A DNA stretch of 6,279 nt, from positions 1 to 6,279 of the forward strand of contig DNYO01000012.1 of NCBI GenBank assembly GCA_003506795.1, written 5' to 3'. The notes beneath the pieces were generated by a model that saw only the letters and a program-made list of their open reading frames with translations, made no database searches and was not told the origin of the DNA. Position numbers and translations under genes: made by a program. Positions 6,254 through 6,279 of this stretch are shown here, piece by piece. Source of the stretch: Deltaproteobacteria bacterium (lineage in GTDB: Bacteria > Desulfobacterota > Syntrophorhabdia > Syntrophorhabdales > Syntrophorhabdaceae). How positions within the stretch are numbered: position 1 is the stretch's first letter; every line of letters begins with the position of its first letter.

Positions 6254-6279
6254 CCGCAACGTTTATTCCACCCGGACTG

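Noticed and set aside
6254..6279. Terminator or gene start after the receiver
   Set aside because: Only 26 bases remain and they show no hairpin or start signal.

Overview
The window looks like ordinary chromosomal DNA from a moderately GC-rich Gram-negative bacterium. The periplasm-directed DUF3300/DUF2950 pair and a soluble MEDS/multi-PAS kinase paired with an Rcp1-like receiver would suit an anaerobic deltaproteobacterium (Desulfobacterota-type). That placement is inferred from gene content and style only; there is no rRNA or other marker here. All genes read on the + strand. I see no tRNA, rRNA, CRISPR array, insertion sequence, integrase or attachment site.

Layout. Positions 2-109 hold the last 35 codons of an unrecognised gene. 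A 128-bp gap (110-237), AT-rich in its second half, leads into a two-gene cluster of exported proteins. The first is a DUF3300 protein (238-1707) with a lipobox-like signal peptide and a very long Pro/Gly/Arg-rich tail. The second is a DUF2950 protein (1752-2702) with an N-terminal signal/anchor segment. These two families are commonly found next to each other and neither has an established function. An inverted repeat overlaps the DUF2950 stop codon.

A 204-bp intergenic region (2703-2906) carries a possible sigma70-type promoter and a stem-loop just before the next ribosome-binding site. It leads into a two-component operon. The first gene is a 966-residue soluble hybrid-sensor-style histidine kinase (2907-5807) with the architecture MEDS, coiled coil, four PAS domains, coiled coil, HisKA, HATPase_c. 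Two nucleotides downstream lies a 147-residue stand-alone receiver (5810-6253) of the Rcp1 type, which has no output domain. The kinase would sense cytoplasmic ligand or redox signals and phosphorylate the receiver, whose downstream target is not in the window.

The most noteworthy points are three. PAS domains 2 and 4 of the kinase are an ungapped internal duplication (about 86 of 117 residues identical). The PAS domain between them carries a Cys/His-rich cluster that could bind a metal or act as a redox switch. The DUF3300/DUF2950 pair is a conserved but uncharacterised envelope module. I found no strong evidence of a wholly new system.
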